Source of the DNA: Pholis gunnellus
Lineage: Eukaryota; Chordata; Actinopteri; Perciformes; Pholidae
Assembly (NCBI GenBank): GCA_910591455.2
Contig: OU342817.1
Location: forward strand, 15,077,915-15,141,914
Length of the DNA: 64,000 nucleotides
Reading direction: 5' to 3'
A model generated the notes under the pieces. It was not told where the DNA came from and made no database searches. It saw only the letters and a list, made by a program, of their open reading frames with translations. Both the position numbers and the translations under genes were made by a program. Positions 23,457 through 34,523 of this stretch are shown piece by piece. The stretch's first letter is position 1. Every line of letters starts with the position of its first letter.

Positions 23457-24318
23457 AGAGGAAAAGAAGACAGGGGTGGGGAAAGGGGAGTAAATACATT
23501 CAAGATTCTGTATTTGATTTATGTAGTAAGTGGCAGAGAGGTGGACTGGGGAAGCCCCCCCCCCCCCCCCCTGTGCTTCTGGGGCCCAACTTGATAGGGG
23601 AAGGGCTTATTCTTACAGTATGCTTATCTAAAGGCCGGATGATGATAACATGTTGCACTCAGCCACAACTCTTCTAAGGATCCCTTCATCATAATTTCCT
23701 AGGAAAATAATATTCATTGATGCGATTCTCTTATACGACTTTGGAGATGAAAATATGACTGCACCGGAAAAAACCAGCAGAAAGGCATGAAACCAGGCAG
23801 AGTGGAGTCATTGTGAAACCACTGCAACCCAAAGAAAGTGCAATACATTCATACCTCATGTGATGTAAATTAACACGGATCAAATGTCCCCGATTATACC
23901 CTCAAAAAATATGCTCTCTCTTTTTAATGTAATTAATTTTGGGTTGTGTGCATTGATCAATCAGGGGAAATCATCAAGCGATGAAAAATAGAAACATGTA
24001 GTCGTGATGTCATTAAGCCAAAAAAAATTCTCTGCCAGTGAATACATTATTCAGTTTGACAGGTAATTTTTTTATTTCGCATGTGTTAAGTTAGATTTCA
24101 CCAGGAACTCTCAAACATAAGTTCCTTTTCTTATTTATTTAGTGTTGGTCAACTGTTGTCTCTTCTGTATGTTTTGTATTAAGTGCGCTTAAGTGCTTAA
24201 ATCCTACACAATGTTCATTATACATGATTTTTCTTTTGTATGATTTCCATTTCTATTGGTGTAAAATGATTTTGTTGTAAGAAGTTTTGTGTACAATACA
24301 GCACTATTTACTATTTAT

Positions 24319-24324
24319 AATAAA
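24319..24324 (+). terminator. pax3: Probable pax3 polyadenylation signal
   Basis: AATAAA follows an AT-rich 3' UTR of roughly 0.9 kb and is followed within 30 bp by a T/G-rich stretch (GTTGTGACTTTGACTGT). A second pair of AATAAA words at 24539-24548 could be a distal site. Confidence 0.5.
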
Positions 24325-24579
24325 CTATATAAAAATGTAGAACGTTGTGACTTTGACTGTCATTTATGGGATAGCAGGGCAGTAACCATTGAGAAGACTG
24401 AGGTCATTTTCTTTTTTTTTATCTGTTCTTTAGTTAAAACCTACACCTGGTGGATATTTAATGAATATTAATTCTTACATTTTTAGCTCCAGTGTGTTTA
24501 AATTAGACATAAGAGGCCAACAAATCAATCTATACATTAATAAATAAAGGTTTTAATAAAAAATCCCTCAGTATTAACT

Positions 24580-26000
24580 CTCCAGAATCTTTGTCCTTGA
24601 AATTCAATTTACTGGAAGTAAAATTGGAACAGGAAGTAAAAAGTTAAAAAGATTACACAAATGCGTTCTCTTGACATACTGTCATTTAAACTATAGACAA
24701 TGTTTGTCTTTCTTTCCATTTTAAACATGCCAGCTGTTTCCCCGCCTCCCATCTAAATCCAGATGAGCAGGATAGTGACAGTAGCTACTCAGGGAGCTGC
24801 ACCCCTCGTGCACACTCCTTGAGCACTAAATTATAAATATATCCCCTTTCATAAACACTCCTTTTGGACAAATTCCTGCTCCCTAGGGGCTCCTTCACAC
24901 CCCGTAATGACTAAAGCAGAGCTCCTGTAAATTATATAAGCACATAGTCACACCAGGACATCAGTCACTGACATGGCTGCACGGGGTTTCAGAAGGGTTA
25001 TTTGCTCTCACTGCCACACAGAAATGAAAACACTGCTCACCCAGTTGGCAGACTCCTCAAAAGGTTACAGATATCACTGGTGCATTTTTATCGCTCCCTG
25101 ACGGTTCTTTTTTCTTTCCTTTCTTCTGGAGGTTCAAGGATCAGGTATGCAGCTGTCCCCTCCATACATGGTATATGTATGAAGTCTGCATGCACGAGAA
25201 TAACACCGACTGTTGTTTTCGTGTTTTAGTAATATGGACTTTGTATGCATTTATTTGTGTGTTAGCACATTTGTTTGTATGTTCATGCTTGGTGTCCAAG
25301 ACAGTCGACAGATAAGATCACATTTCACTATTTATTTTACTCTCTAACTCTTTTTTTTAAACTTTTTTTTTTTTTTTTTTAACAAGTGCTCAACTTGTAA
25401 GACACAATGAGTGAAAAAGCCAAAGGGGTTGCTTTGGAGCGGAGTGTCAGTCAAGCAGCAACACACTGGAGACAACTTAACCTCTGACCCCAGCACTCTT
25501 TGAAATGAGTAGACTACTTGACCGGAGCTGACAACAATCCAAGCGTCTCTGCAGCTTCCAAGACCCCAAATTGAAAGTGAAGGAAGGAGTACAAAGAGGA
25601 CGGTCTAGGATAGGAAAAAATAGAGTTAAAAGGGAGCTTTAGAAAATACTTTGAGCCGGAATGTGCTCGGAATGTGCTCGGAGACTTGTATTCACAGCAT
25701 GTATGACTGACTCAGATTCATTTCTGATGAAAATGGCAAACAATTCTGTAGAATTCATTCTCGAAAGGAGGTCATTGTTGTGCTTTTACTGCTATCGAAT
25801 AGCACAGAGAAGGAGTGGGCTTTATCTCTGAAATGCCGCCTTATCAAGTCTCTTGAAGAGTGGGTGGATGACTCACGGCGTGCCTTTCCTAAAGTGGTGA
25901 GTGCCTGCCTCTCACACTTTCCATCTGTAGTCCCTTCTCAGTCGCCCTGGTGCCTTTTCTGTCTAATGTTTACTTTGTTTCTGTCAAAAACTTCTCCACT
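24580..26000. other. Spacer between pax3 and the KCNE-like gene
   Basis: No gene seen. 24.76-24.96 kb has balanced composition and could be a conserved element, but I saw no decisive motif. Confidence 0.5.
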
Positions 26001-26018
26001 AAGTCTTTACGTTTTGGT

Positions 26019-26384
26019 ATGAAGCGCGTGAACCGGACCCTCCTGCTGTCTCTTCTCACCAGATGCCATCAGGCCCTGGAGGACCCCGGTATGGACGTCA
26101 ATGAACGGCAAATCAACATGACAACATCCAGCACCACGGCGAGTCCTCTGTCCGGCACCGGTCCAGTGTCCACCATCTCAAGTTCCAGGGAGACTTACGA
26201 CAATGCTTACTTTTACATCCTGTTCGTCATGATCTTCTACTCCGTCCTTGCCATGACACTCTTCAAGTGCTTAGGCGGCGACGAGGAGCAAAAGGACCCC
26301 TCCGAGGAGTTCATGAGTACACAGAAATTCAACACAGGCCGCATGGTGGACACGTTTTACTTTGAAGAGGAGAGCAGCTTGTGA
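26019..26384 (+). CDS. KCNE-like single-pass membrane protein (KCNE4/KCNE5 group)
   Basis: 121 codons from an ATG at 26019 to TGA. KCNE proteins are small ancillary beta subunits of voltage-gated K+ channels with an extracellular N-terminus. Residues 64-83 (YFYILFVMIFYSVLAMTLF) form one hydrophobic helix and closely match the KCNE4 and KCNE5 membrane segment (NEYFYILVVMSFY and AYLYILLIMIFY). Sequons NRT at 5-7 and NMT at 33-35 fit an extracellular N-terminus. RTLLLSLLTR near the start resembles KCNE5. In human, KCNE4 lies in the PAX3-ACSL3 region, so synteny agrees. The usual RSRK-type basic cluster after the helix is missing: the tail is acidic (GGDEEQKDPSEEF). An acceptor-like CTCACCAG at 26054-26061 leaves a spliced start possible; Met25 is an alternative start. 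Confidence 0.7.
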   Translation: MKRVNRTLLLSLLTRCHQALEDPGMDVNERQINMTTSSTTASPLSGTGPVSTISSSRETYDNAYFYILFVMIFYSVLAMTLFKCLGGDEEQKDPSEEFMSTQKFNTGRMVDTFYFEEESSL

Positions 26385-26798
26385 GCCACAGGCTTTCTAA
26401 GCAGAAGGAGGGAGGGTAAGAACTGCATGGGCGGAGGGGGGGGGATGTTTTGACAGTCACCAAGCCAGAAGAACGTCAGTGCCGACTACTCAGGCAAGAC
26501 CTGCTAGTGATTTTGCAACAAAAAAAAACTGTAGTAAGTTCATTTTCCTCCCTCTCCCCCTTCCATCTGACAATCAGAAATCTCACGCAAGCAGGCAGGC
26601 CGGAGGAGGCGGCTGCCTCTGATGATCTGAGAGAAGGGTGGAAACATGGAGAAGTGTGGGTCAATGGCAGGCCGGAATCTCCTCCTGTGAGGCCCAATCA
26701 GGATCAATAACACCGGGGCCTTCGACATGCACACACACCACAGGGAACCAGGGATAACTCGGCTGACTGATGGTGTGGACATCATGGACACTGTGCAC

Positions 26799-26824
26799 GT
26801 GTGTGTGTGTGTGTGTGTGTGTGT
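26799..26824. repeat. (GT)n microsatellite, short
   Basis: GT run of 26 bp about 0.4 kb downstream of the KCNE-like stop codon. Confidence 0.9.
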
Positions 26825-26899
26825 ATTTTCCATTCTCTGTATTCAGTTTGACTATAACTGAACATACACTGAAAGATTCGAGAAGGGTTATACATTCTA

Positions 26900-28700
26900 T
26901 TTTTAATGTATTTACATGCATTTCTTTTAAGACTGGATTTAATTTATGAATAGATAAAGTGTATATTTAAATCAGGGCATACAGTAAGGTTTTAATGTGT
27001 AATTTCACTTGAAGGTGCATACAGGTAGCGCAGCATCAATGTTGTGCTGACAAAATATAGATGCATGCAAACAATGTTCCTGAATAAAATAAATAAAGTG
27101 ACATCTCACTCTCTCACATTGGTCCTAATTAGAGCTAAAAGGCCCCACATGAGCGACATTCCTCTGCCATTACATTGTAACTGATCTTCGGGAGACTGGA
27201 CGCGCAGCTACAGGGCCGCTGCAACCTCCCGGTGACCCCACATGATCTAAGTTTACCAAGCTGTGGCGAAACGTGAACCCCGAGACTCACTCGGCGGAAT
27301 TAACTTCAATTGCGCTGCGGGATCGCGGAGAGAAGCTTACAGGGAACACCCGCTTCTGATTTGCGCCACACATCGCTAACGTGAGCTGTACCTATTGCGG
27401 CGGAGACGGGGGGGGGGGGGGGGAGGACGCGTCAGGTTAGCAGATCGACAGCTGAGCAGGTACGGGTGTGATCGCGCCGATGCACGTGGAAGGAAGAAAG
27501 AGAGAAAGACAGGAACGCCTTTGAATTTTTTTGGTTGCATTAAATTAAAACATCCGGAGTCAAAATGTGGGTCTGGACTGACAATGCTGGTCTAATTTGA
27601 ACTATCCGCTCCTAGAGGTTATGCCGGTCCCCGAGGCCATGTGGACCTGTTTCTTCTTCTTCCCTCATAATTAAATCTTTGTCTCATCCTCCCCTTGAAG
27701 TGCCCGGGTCACCACGTGTAGATCTACCCAGCCAAACAACACTTGCCTTGAAGTTTTTGGGGCGAGCTTTTTAAAACATAACTCTGACCAGATAGTGCTG
27801 ACTGAATTATGGGGAGCTGTGAGTGGGAAATGGTCGTTTATATTGTTTAACAAACAATTATCATATTCATTTAAGTCTGTTCTCACTGAACACAGCCACA
27901 CACAGCCGCACACAGCCACACAGCCGCGAAAACTCAGTATTTAAGATTATGGGAAAATAATGGCATCGATATTGACATTTTTTTCTTTATTTTCTCAAAT
28001 CCACACATTTTTTATTTTATATGTAGCCATTTGTTGGAAGATTTAATGAAGTTGATTTAATTTTGTGAGAGGTTGTTGCATCTTTATGATCACTCACAAT
28101 TCAATGCATTTGGGATTTAGCCAGTAAAACCGCAGCATAGCAGTCGAGACTTAATTACACTTTCTAGCACAAGACTCGCAAAACAGTATTGCAAATCACA
28201 CATTGACAGCACGTGAGTAAAACAATATGACAATATGGAAACGCAGAAATGTTGGCTGCGATAGTCGTGAGTATGCTGACTGCACAGACTCGAGACAAAA
28301 CCTCAATTTTAAGAGCTGCTGTTGGTTAAAAGCTGCATAGGAATTAGCATAAATTTAGTTGTAGAAAGGCTGTCTGAATCTGGTCCAAACCTGCCTCAAC
28401 AGATCAAAAGTCCCACAGACAAGACAGAACACTGCACTAAATGATAATTCAGCTGGGAAAGAAACAAAATAGGCAATTTCTCAGATTGGTTTGATGTGTT
28501 TCATCTTCAGGATGCAGAGTTCAGGGGCTCGTGCCTGATACAACTTCCACAGTCACATCTTTATTTGGGTTAAAACACTTTATAATGCACAATCCCTGTT
28601 TTGAGATCGTAAGAGAGAGAGAGGTGCCAAAGAATAACACATATGACCTTTCAAAACTGTGTACTACATAATTGGGTTACACACAAATCTGTTTTGCTGA
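26900..28700. other. Intergenic, no gene seen; GC-richer island near 27.18-27.50 kb
   Basis: A CpG-richer patch at about 27.18-27.50 kb with a G-run at 27.41-27.42 kb stands out from the AT-rich surroundings and could be a promoter or island. No convincing exon follows on either strand. Confidence 0.4.
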
Positions 28701-28766
28701 TTGTAGGCTACCTGAGCGGACGGTGGTCCTGAAGTCCGGCCTTTGGTCGGACTCTGTGTATATGCC

Positions 28767-29135
28767 GCCATCTGCTGGTGAAGATGTGACACTACTGGTA
28801 TAGTTGTATTATTACTAGCGCCGCATGCATGCCAACAGCGCGACGTGTTATTAAGCATGCACAGGTGTGGCAGCAACAGCTACGGAGAGTTCGCTTTGAC
28901 TCAGACCCTGAGAACAACAATGCATTTCCAGCAGCAAGAATATATGTATTCCATTTCATTTGGTATTTCATCATGCAGTGTGAGTTTTTGAAAGAGCTTC
29001 ATAATGGAAAATCTAAATGTCCCATATAGTAGGTGGTGACTTTGTATGTTGAAGTCCTGCTGTCATCTCTTCTCATATCTTTTGATACTGTGGTTTTGCT
29101 GCCATCTACTGGTGTACATGTAGCACTGCTTTTTG
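28767..29135. repeat. Copy 1 of an undescribed dispersed module with CCATCT(G/A)CTGGTG ends
   Basis: The copy begins GCCATCTGCTGGTG-AAGATGTGACACTACTGG and ends GCCATCTACTGGTG-TACATGTAGCACTGC. In between are CAGACCCTGA and ATTTCCAGCAGCAAGAATA. The same ordered landmarks recur, diverged, at 31231-31505. Confidence 0.5.
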
Positions 29136-30366
29136 TTTGACAGCAGTGCAGTGATGAAAGCTGCATTCAAGAAGAAAGGTTTACAACACAGATATGTGTT
29201 CTATCTTACCTGTACACAACTGCAGATCTTCTGTCTCTCTGTAAGCATTTGTATGCGGTTAAACTGTGATAAAGTTTTGCATTTACAAATTACAACAATT
29301 GTAAGTTTAAGCTGTTTTTTAGTTTTATTTTTGTTTAGATGTATCACTAAAAACAAGACGGCATGCCGTGACACTTATGTATTAATATTGAAGCTTTATT
29401 CAAATGTTCAGATTTAAATGCAGTGATGTTTTTTTCATCATGGAGAAGCAGACTTATAGGAGCAGGAAGGACAGTGCAAAGCGCGGCCAACAGTAGCCTA
29501 CACTCGTGACAGGAACGGTCCCCTTGTCGGCCAAAAGAAATAAAACCATGTTGTTGTTTGATTTTATTTTGCTGTGCTTTTTGTCCCGTTTCACTGATTG
29601 ATAATGTGTCACACTTGAGTGTCCCATGACTCGCCTCATGTCGCCACGAATGCAGAACTGCAACTGTGTCTCTGTGGCTTATCTGTGCGTATTTATTTGT
29701 TTGACTTGAACCTTTGTCTACATTGTTTGCACTCTGAAGCTGTTGCTGATGTGTACTTGCTGATGTTGTGGTGGCTATATTCTGCACGCTTGCATGTCAA
29801 TGGCGCTTTTGTCTCATTGCGTGCTGCTCTCTACACAGTCAGCAGGGACACGAGAGCTCCCAAATATGCTGGAATTCCCCCCAATTTTGCATATATATTT
29901 TTTTAGAGCTGTGATTTGTCAGGCAGCCTGTGCAGGAGGCCTGCCGGTTGCTTCTGAGAATGTATTCCTCTTTTTTTGTGCTGCAAAATGAATCCTACAG
30001 TAGAGACCGTGTACTGTGTTTGATACATGCGTTGATACTTTTTAATTTGAACATAAACTTTTCAATCCGTCAATGTTTTTAGACTAGTGGTTAGTTGTCA
30101 TATATGTGTCAAAGTAAAAAGCGTGTATATGCCAAAAGGGTAAACAAGAAACATGTAGTTTATAAAGAAATAAATGTCAAATTCTCTGATTCCAACTTCT
30201 CAAATGTGAATATTTTCTGATTTACATCCTCTGTTATGAAAATAAACTGTATAACTTTAGGTATTGTATTGTTGGTTGGACAAAACAAGATATTTGATAT
30301 TTGAAAACCACACCTACCTTTTGCTTTGCCACATTCTGATGGGCCTGTGTTCACCACTTTTTAGAC

Positions 30367-30441
30367 CAAATAACTAATCGAGTAATCAAGAAAATAATGG
30401 ACAGATTCATCGATTGAGAAAATAATCCCTCGCTGCAGCCG
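30367..30441. mobile_element. hAT-type MITE remnant
   Basis: TAATCGAGTAATCAAGAAAA followed by TAATGGACAGATTCATCGAT and AATAATCC...GCTGCAGCC resembles the terminal part of a common fish non-autonomous hAT element, whose consensus is rich in alternating TAATCGA and AAAATAATCG words. It is a fragment; no partner end was found. Confidence 0.45.
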
Positions 30442-31230
30442 TAGTTTTTTGTACCACAATGGAATGGCACTACAAATCTAATCTTGTTAAAATTACACAT
30501 TCTCATTGGGATGCTGCTGGCTCCCGAACCGCCCCACTGCTGAAACGAGCACTTGGTCTTAGAGTTAATTGAACAGAACCCTGCGGTTTAAATAGGCCAG
30601 AACGCCACTGCCAGTATAATTAAACTTTTGCCTCATTATCCTTGAAGTGTGGGAATACCACTTGCAGACCCGATCCAGCCAAACAGAACTGCCTCGATAG
30701 ATATCCAGTTAACTCTTAATAGATTTGATGTCATTTTCTTCCCTAAAGCACTGACAGTTAACAGCTGGAATTGTTGTTTCGAAGAGCAGTGTATAGCCCT
30801 TTGTTACAGCACAGCTGCAGCCACACTGATGCTTCCATCGGTTGAAACATTTGCATTTTCTCAGGTGGGTTCGATGTGTCTGCTGGTCACAGTGCAGACC
30901 TCACAATTCTGCTGGAGAAAGGTCTGGGACCGAAAGAGTGAGGGAGAAGACACTTACTGATTAGATGAGAGACAGAGGTGTGTATACTACATATTGTTTT
31001 TTTTATATGTATGATGCATATATTAAAGGTTGTTTACTAGCATTAGCTAACGCTCACACAATTTCCCTCATTATTTGGATAGAACTGGGTTTTTTTTGGT
31101 GAATGGTCACAATTCTGGCATCTGTACAAATAAAGGTGCAAATAAAACTGTTAAATGCTAAACTGAAGTTCAGATATCCATGGTGCTGACTGAACCTTTA
31201 CTTTAGCTGATGGTAGAGTCCAGATTTGCT

Positions 31231-31505
31231 CCCATCTGCTGGTGAAAGTGGGACACTACCGGTTTCTGTCAGAAACACCTGTGAGCTCACCTCTCTAAGG
31301 GTCATCGGTGGTTCAGACCCTGATGCAAAAAATGTAAGATATTGAACCTTTTGGCTGCAAATTCATTTTCAGCAGCGATACATTTTTAAAATGTGCATTT
31401 TTCAAATTGTTTCAGCAGAGATCATAATGACCATCCTGCAGCTGTGGCGACTGGAAGCTAAAGTTGTGAGGCCATCTACAGGTGTAGATGTAGTACTGCT
31501 GCTTT
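31231..31505. repeat. Copy 2 of the CCATCTGCTGGTG module
   Basis: The ordered landmarks are CCCATCTGCTGGTGAAAGTG, GGACACTACCGGT, TTCAGACCCTGATG, TTTTCAGCAGCGATACA, ATCATAATG, and GGCCATCTACAGGTGTAGAT then GTAGTACTGCTGCTTTGTG. Each has a counterpart at the same relative place in 28767-29135. Shorter echoes (CCACTGGTGTAGATGTAATA) occur near 31.9 kb. Confidence 0.5.
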
Positions 31506-33107
31506 GTGTCATATACTGACTAAAAGACATGTCGCTGGATCGGGGATTAGTGACAAAACGGCGATCTGATATCACACTATTTGAATTCAGTATGCTTATA
31601 TCTATGTATTTACTTATTTTTTACAAAGTTAGGACAGCAATGTTGAGGTCTAGCCTGATGTTGCATTGCACATAAAAGAATGATCTCAGTCACTTCCACA
31701 CAGTGAGGCATACAGCTGAATAATACATATCGGTGACAGAGCGGGTACTCTATATTGGCTGATACCCAAAGCCAATGTTTCGCTATTGCGAAGGAAAAAA
31801 GTTGGATTGGTTTTGCAAGCGTACAGGTAGTACTGCTGTTTGTTGTGCAGGGTCCTGGAGAAATAGACTCTGTAGATGACGTTATGCATGCTTACATCCA
31901 CTGGTGTAGATGTAATACTGTTTGTTGTGCTTGGTGGTGATGTATCAGAGGCTGTGGATGCTAAAGTTCTGCTGATATTTGCAAGCACAGAGGGAGTGCT
32001 GCTGTGTGCTGTGGTACTAGAGACTACAAAGACGTTGTGCTTGTGGGCTTGCACACACAGCACAGCTGTAAACAAGGTAGAGAACAGTCTGTCTCCAGGT
32101 TCGACAAAGGAGATCCTAGTAGACTCTTCCAAAGAATAATACTTGTTCATGAATTTGAATTTTTGTCTTAATTTATATTTTCTCTCAGTGAAAAGGGGTT
32201 TAATTGACATTTTTTAACCAATTTCCTCCACAGTAAGTCTTTTGTTACTGTATAAATAGCAGTTTTACTAATATTTGTGTCACTTAACCTCATCAAGACC
32301 GTACCAAATATTTAGGCTACATAAAACCTTGACATAATTAAGCTTCATCCATCTAGTGGATCCATCTCGTATCCATGTGAGTAATTTTCACACTGACGTC
32401 AGTACAATTAGCACTGATAAATGACCTCTCGCCAACATGTAATATGAGGATGCTGTTTAACTGAATTGCTTATAACCTAAACTGTGTATGTGTGTTGGCT
32501 GAAAACAAAATAAAAATGAAGCAACCAAGGACAATGACCTGATCCAGCAGGAGCTTTATATATTTTTTATTCACAGCAGAACTATCTGACTGTATGTCAA
32601 GAATGCAGTTGTAGCTACACGAGACTGAAAAGACTAGAATAATGGCAACACAATGACAAAAACAACCACAGTGCACGTGTATTAGAAAAATGAAGATTCA
32701 ATAGAAAACCTACCAATGCACTGATATTCCAATACACATTATGACCAAGTGCAAGCTTCATTTTGTATAATCATTTATTGCACATTGAGTGTCTTTCCAA
32801 CATTAACGGATAGTGATAAATAATCCCATTAAGTGATGCATAATCATTACTTTTTATAAAGCATGTGCACTGCTGTTTGCGTGGCAATGACACAAACAGC
32901 AGTCTGATATATTACCACAGAGTCAGATGATATCCTGAATAAGCAAAGATGTTTGAAAGATTCTTGAAACAGCGCAACATCCCTGATTGATGTGAGTGCA
33001 GTATGGAACGTTAGTTACATATTGTAACTCCAGATTCTATGGGTATAGGCGTAGCCCTCTAAGAGCTTTCACTATACAAGCAGTGGAAACGTTTCCATCG
33101 TCCTGTA

Positions 33108-33113
33108 TTTATT
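33108..33113 (-). terminator. Probable polyadenylation signal of the zonadhesin-like gene
   Basis: The minus strand reads AATAAA (TTTATT on +) about 240 bp beyond the stop codon at 33351-33353, giving a plausible short 3' UTR and supporting the TGA as the true end of the gene. Confidence 0.5.
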
Positions 33114-33350
33114 GCCCTCAAGAGCGGGAGGTGAAGAAAGCTGGACATCATGACCACTGTTCATGTTTATGCCAATGTCGTGTTTGGCAGCTTCGGTGTG
33201 GGAGAGTATATGTTGTCTAATGAAAAGATTCAATCAGCATTTAAATCTGTCTGATTTCTTGTTAACTGCCACAGTGATGTTTCTGCTAGTGGTCAAAGCT
33301 TACACGGGGTATTTTTATGTGCCATGTCTCATCCTTACATCATCTGATAT

Positions 33351-33493
33351 TCACACTCTCCAGCTCTCTCCGAACTCTTTGATGCTCCTGGCCTTGGTAC
33401 CATCTGGCTTCATCCAGTCATTCCTCTTCTGACCGTCAAAGTTCCCACACAGACCCCCCACCTTCCTTCTATACAAGCGTGGTAGAATGATCT
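33351..33493 (-). CDS. Zonadhesin-like last exon (VWD3 C-terminal part, stop)
   Basis: Acceptor TTCCGCAG|AGATC. It encodes EIILPRLYRRKVGGLCGNFD and then GQKRNDWMKPDGT up to FGESWRV-stop. GLCGNFDG is the VWD signature, but the first Cys of the usual CGLCG motif is Gly. GTG-TGA could alternatively be a splice donor (AGA|GTGTGA), but the nearby poly(A) signal argues for a stop. Confidence 0.75.
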
Positions 33494-34439
33494 CTGCGGA
33501 AACAACATCAACAATACAGTGTTACTTAACTCTCTCCTAGAGAAAATAACCCATTTGTTGACATGGGATAGAATGATGAGTTGAGATTTGAGGATTTTGT
33601 TGATGAATCCTACAAATCCCAGGACAACAGTGAATTCTATCGTTTAATGAGGTGAAGATGAGCTACCTGCACTGCTGCGACCATCAAACTCCACTGAGAG
33701 GCCAAAGTCGGTCTTCAGGTAGATGCGAGAGGAATGCTTCCAGATGTTTAGACCAGCAGTCGGTGAGGCAGGAGTTTTGGTTTTCCTTCCATCCACCTGG
33801 AGGAAGAAGGAAGGGGGTATGTGTCAATGACATTCATCATGTTTAAGTGAACTCTTATGATCTATGATTGTGTGCAAGGATTCACAAAACATGAATTTTT
33901 AACCATGCTATCTGCGTGTCTTTAGGGATGGTCAAACTTGTGGTCATTATTAACTCATATTGTACTCAACTCTGCTATTATTGTCTCATGTGAGATGAGG
34001 ATATAAATCGAACTTCAAGAATTTTCCTTTTTTTAAAACAAAAATATCTGTCTGAGAATATATCAAAATCATGAAAGTTGATACACAATGAATAATGTGG
34101 GATCATTATTCCTTATTTCATGTGCTGTTGGGGATTTTGAGGGTAATGCACATAAAAAAAAATACTGATTTGGACGTTGATTATCAAAGCTTCAGAGCAT
34201 TCGGGCCAGCCTTAATTCAAAATCGTATGAAACATTTATAAAATATAAGCTATAACAATTAAAAAAATGTTTACTGCATGAGTATGCTAAATCTTTACTG
34301 TTCTTCTGCTATTGAATTCAATATACTCTGTGCAGGCCTTCTTAAATGTACATGGCTCAGACTACTTCTGACTCCTGAGAAAAACCTGTCACTATTGCAA
34401 CTTTTTAACATGCTCTCTCTTTTTTTGTTTGCTTGCTCT

Positions 34440-34523
<84 letters not shown>

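Noticed and set aside
23039..23677. A separate 212-residue gene over pax3 exon 9
   Set aside because: Its start lies in the pax3 intron and its frame runs through the exon 9 acceptor; the coding-like part is better explained as part of pax3 exon 9 (see frame-conflict finding).
27395..27595. Arg/Gly-rich open frame at the G run
   Set aside because: It comes from a homopolymer G tract; no downstream exon or homology.
31686..32210. Minus-strand 174-residue Ser/Thr-rich open frame, possibly another mucin exon
   Set aside because: It overlaps degenerate echoes of the CCATCT-CTGGTG module, lacks splice sites fitting the zonadhesin-like gene, and lies beyond that gene's stop and poly(A) signal.
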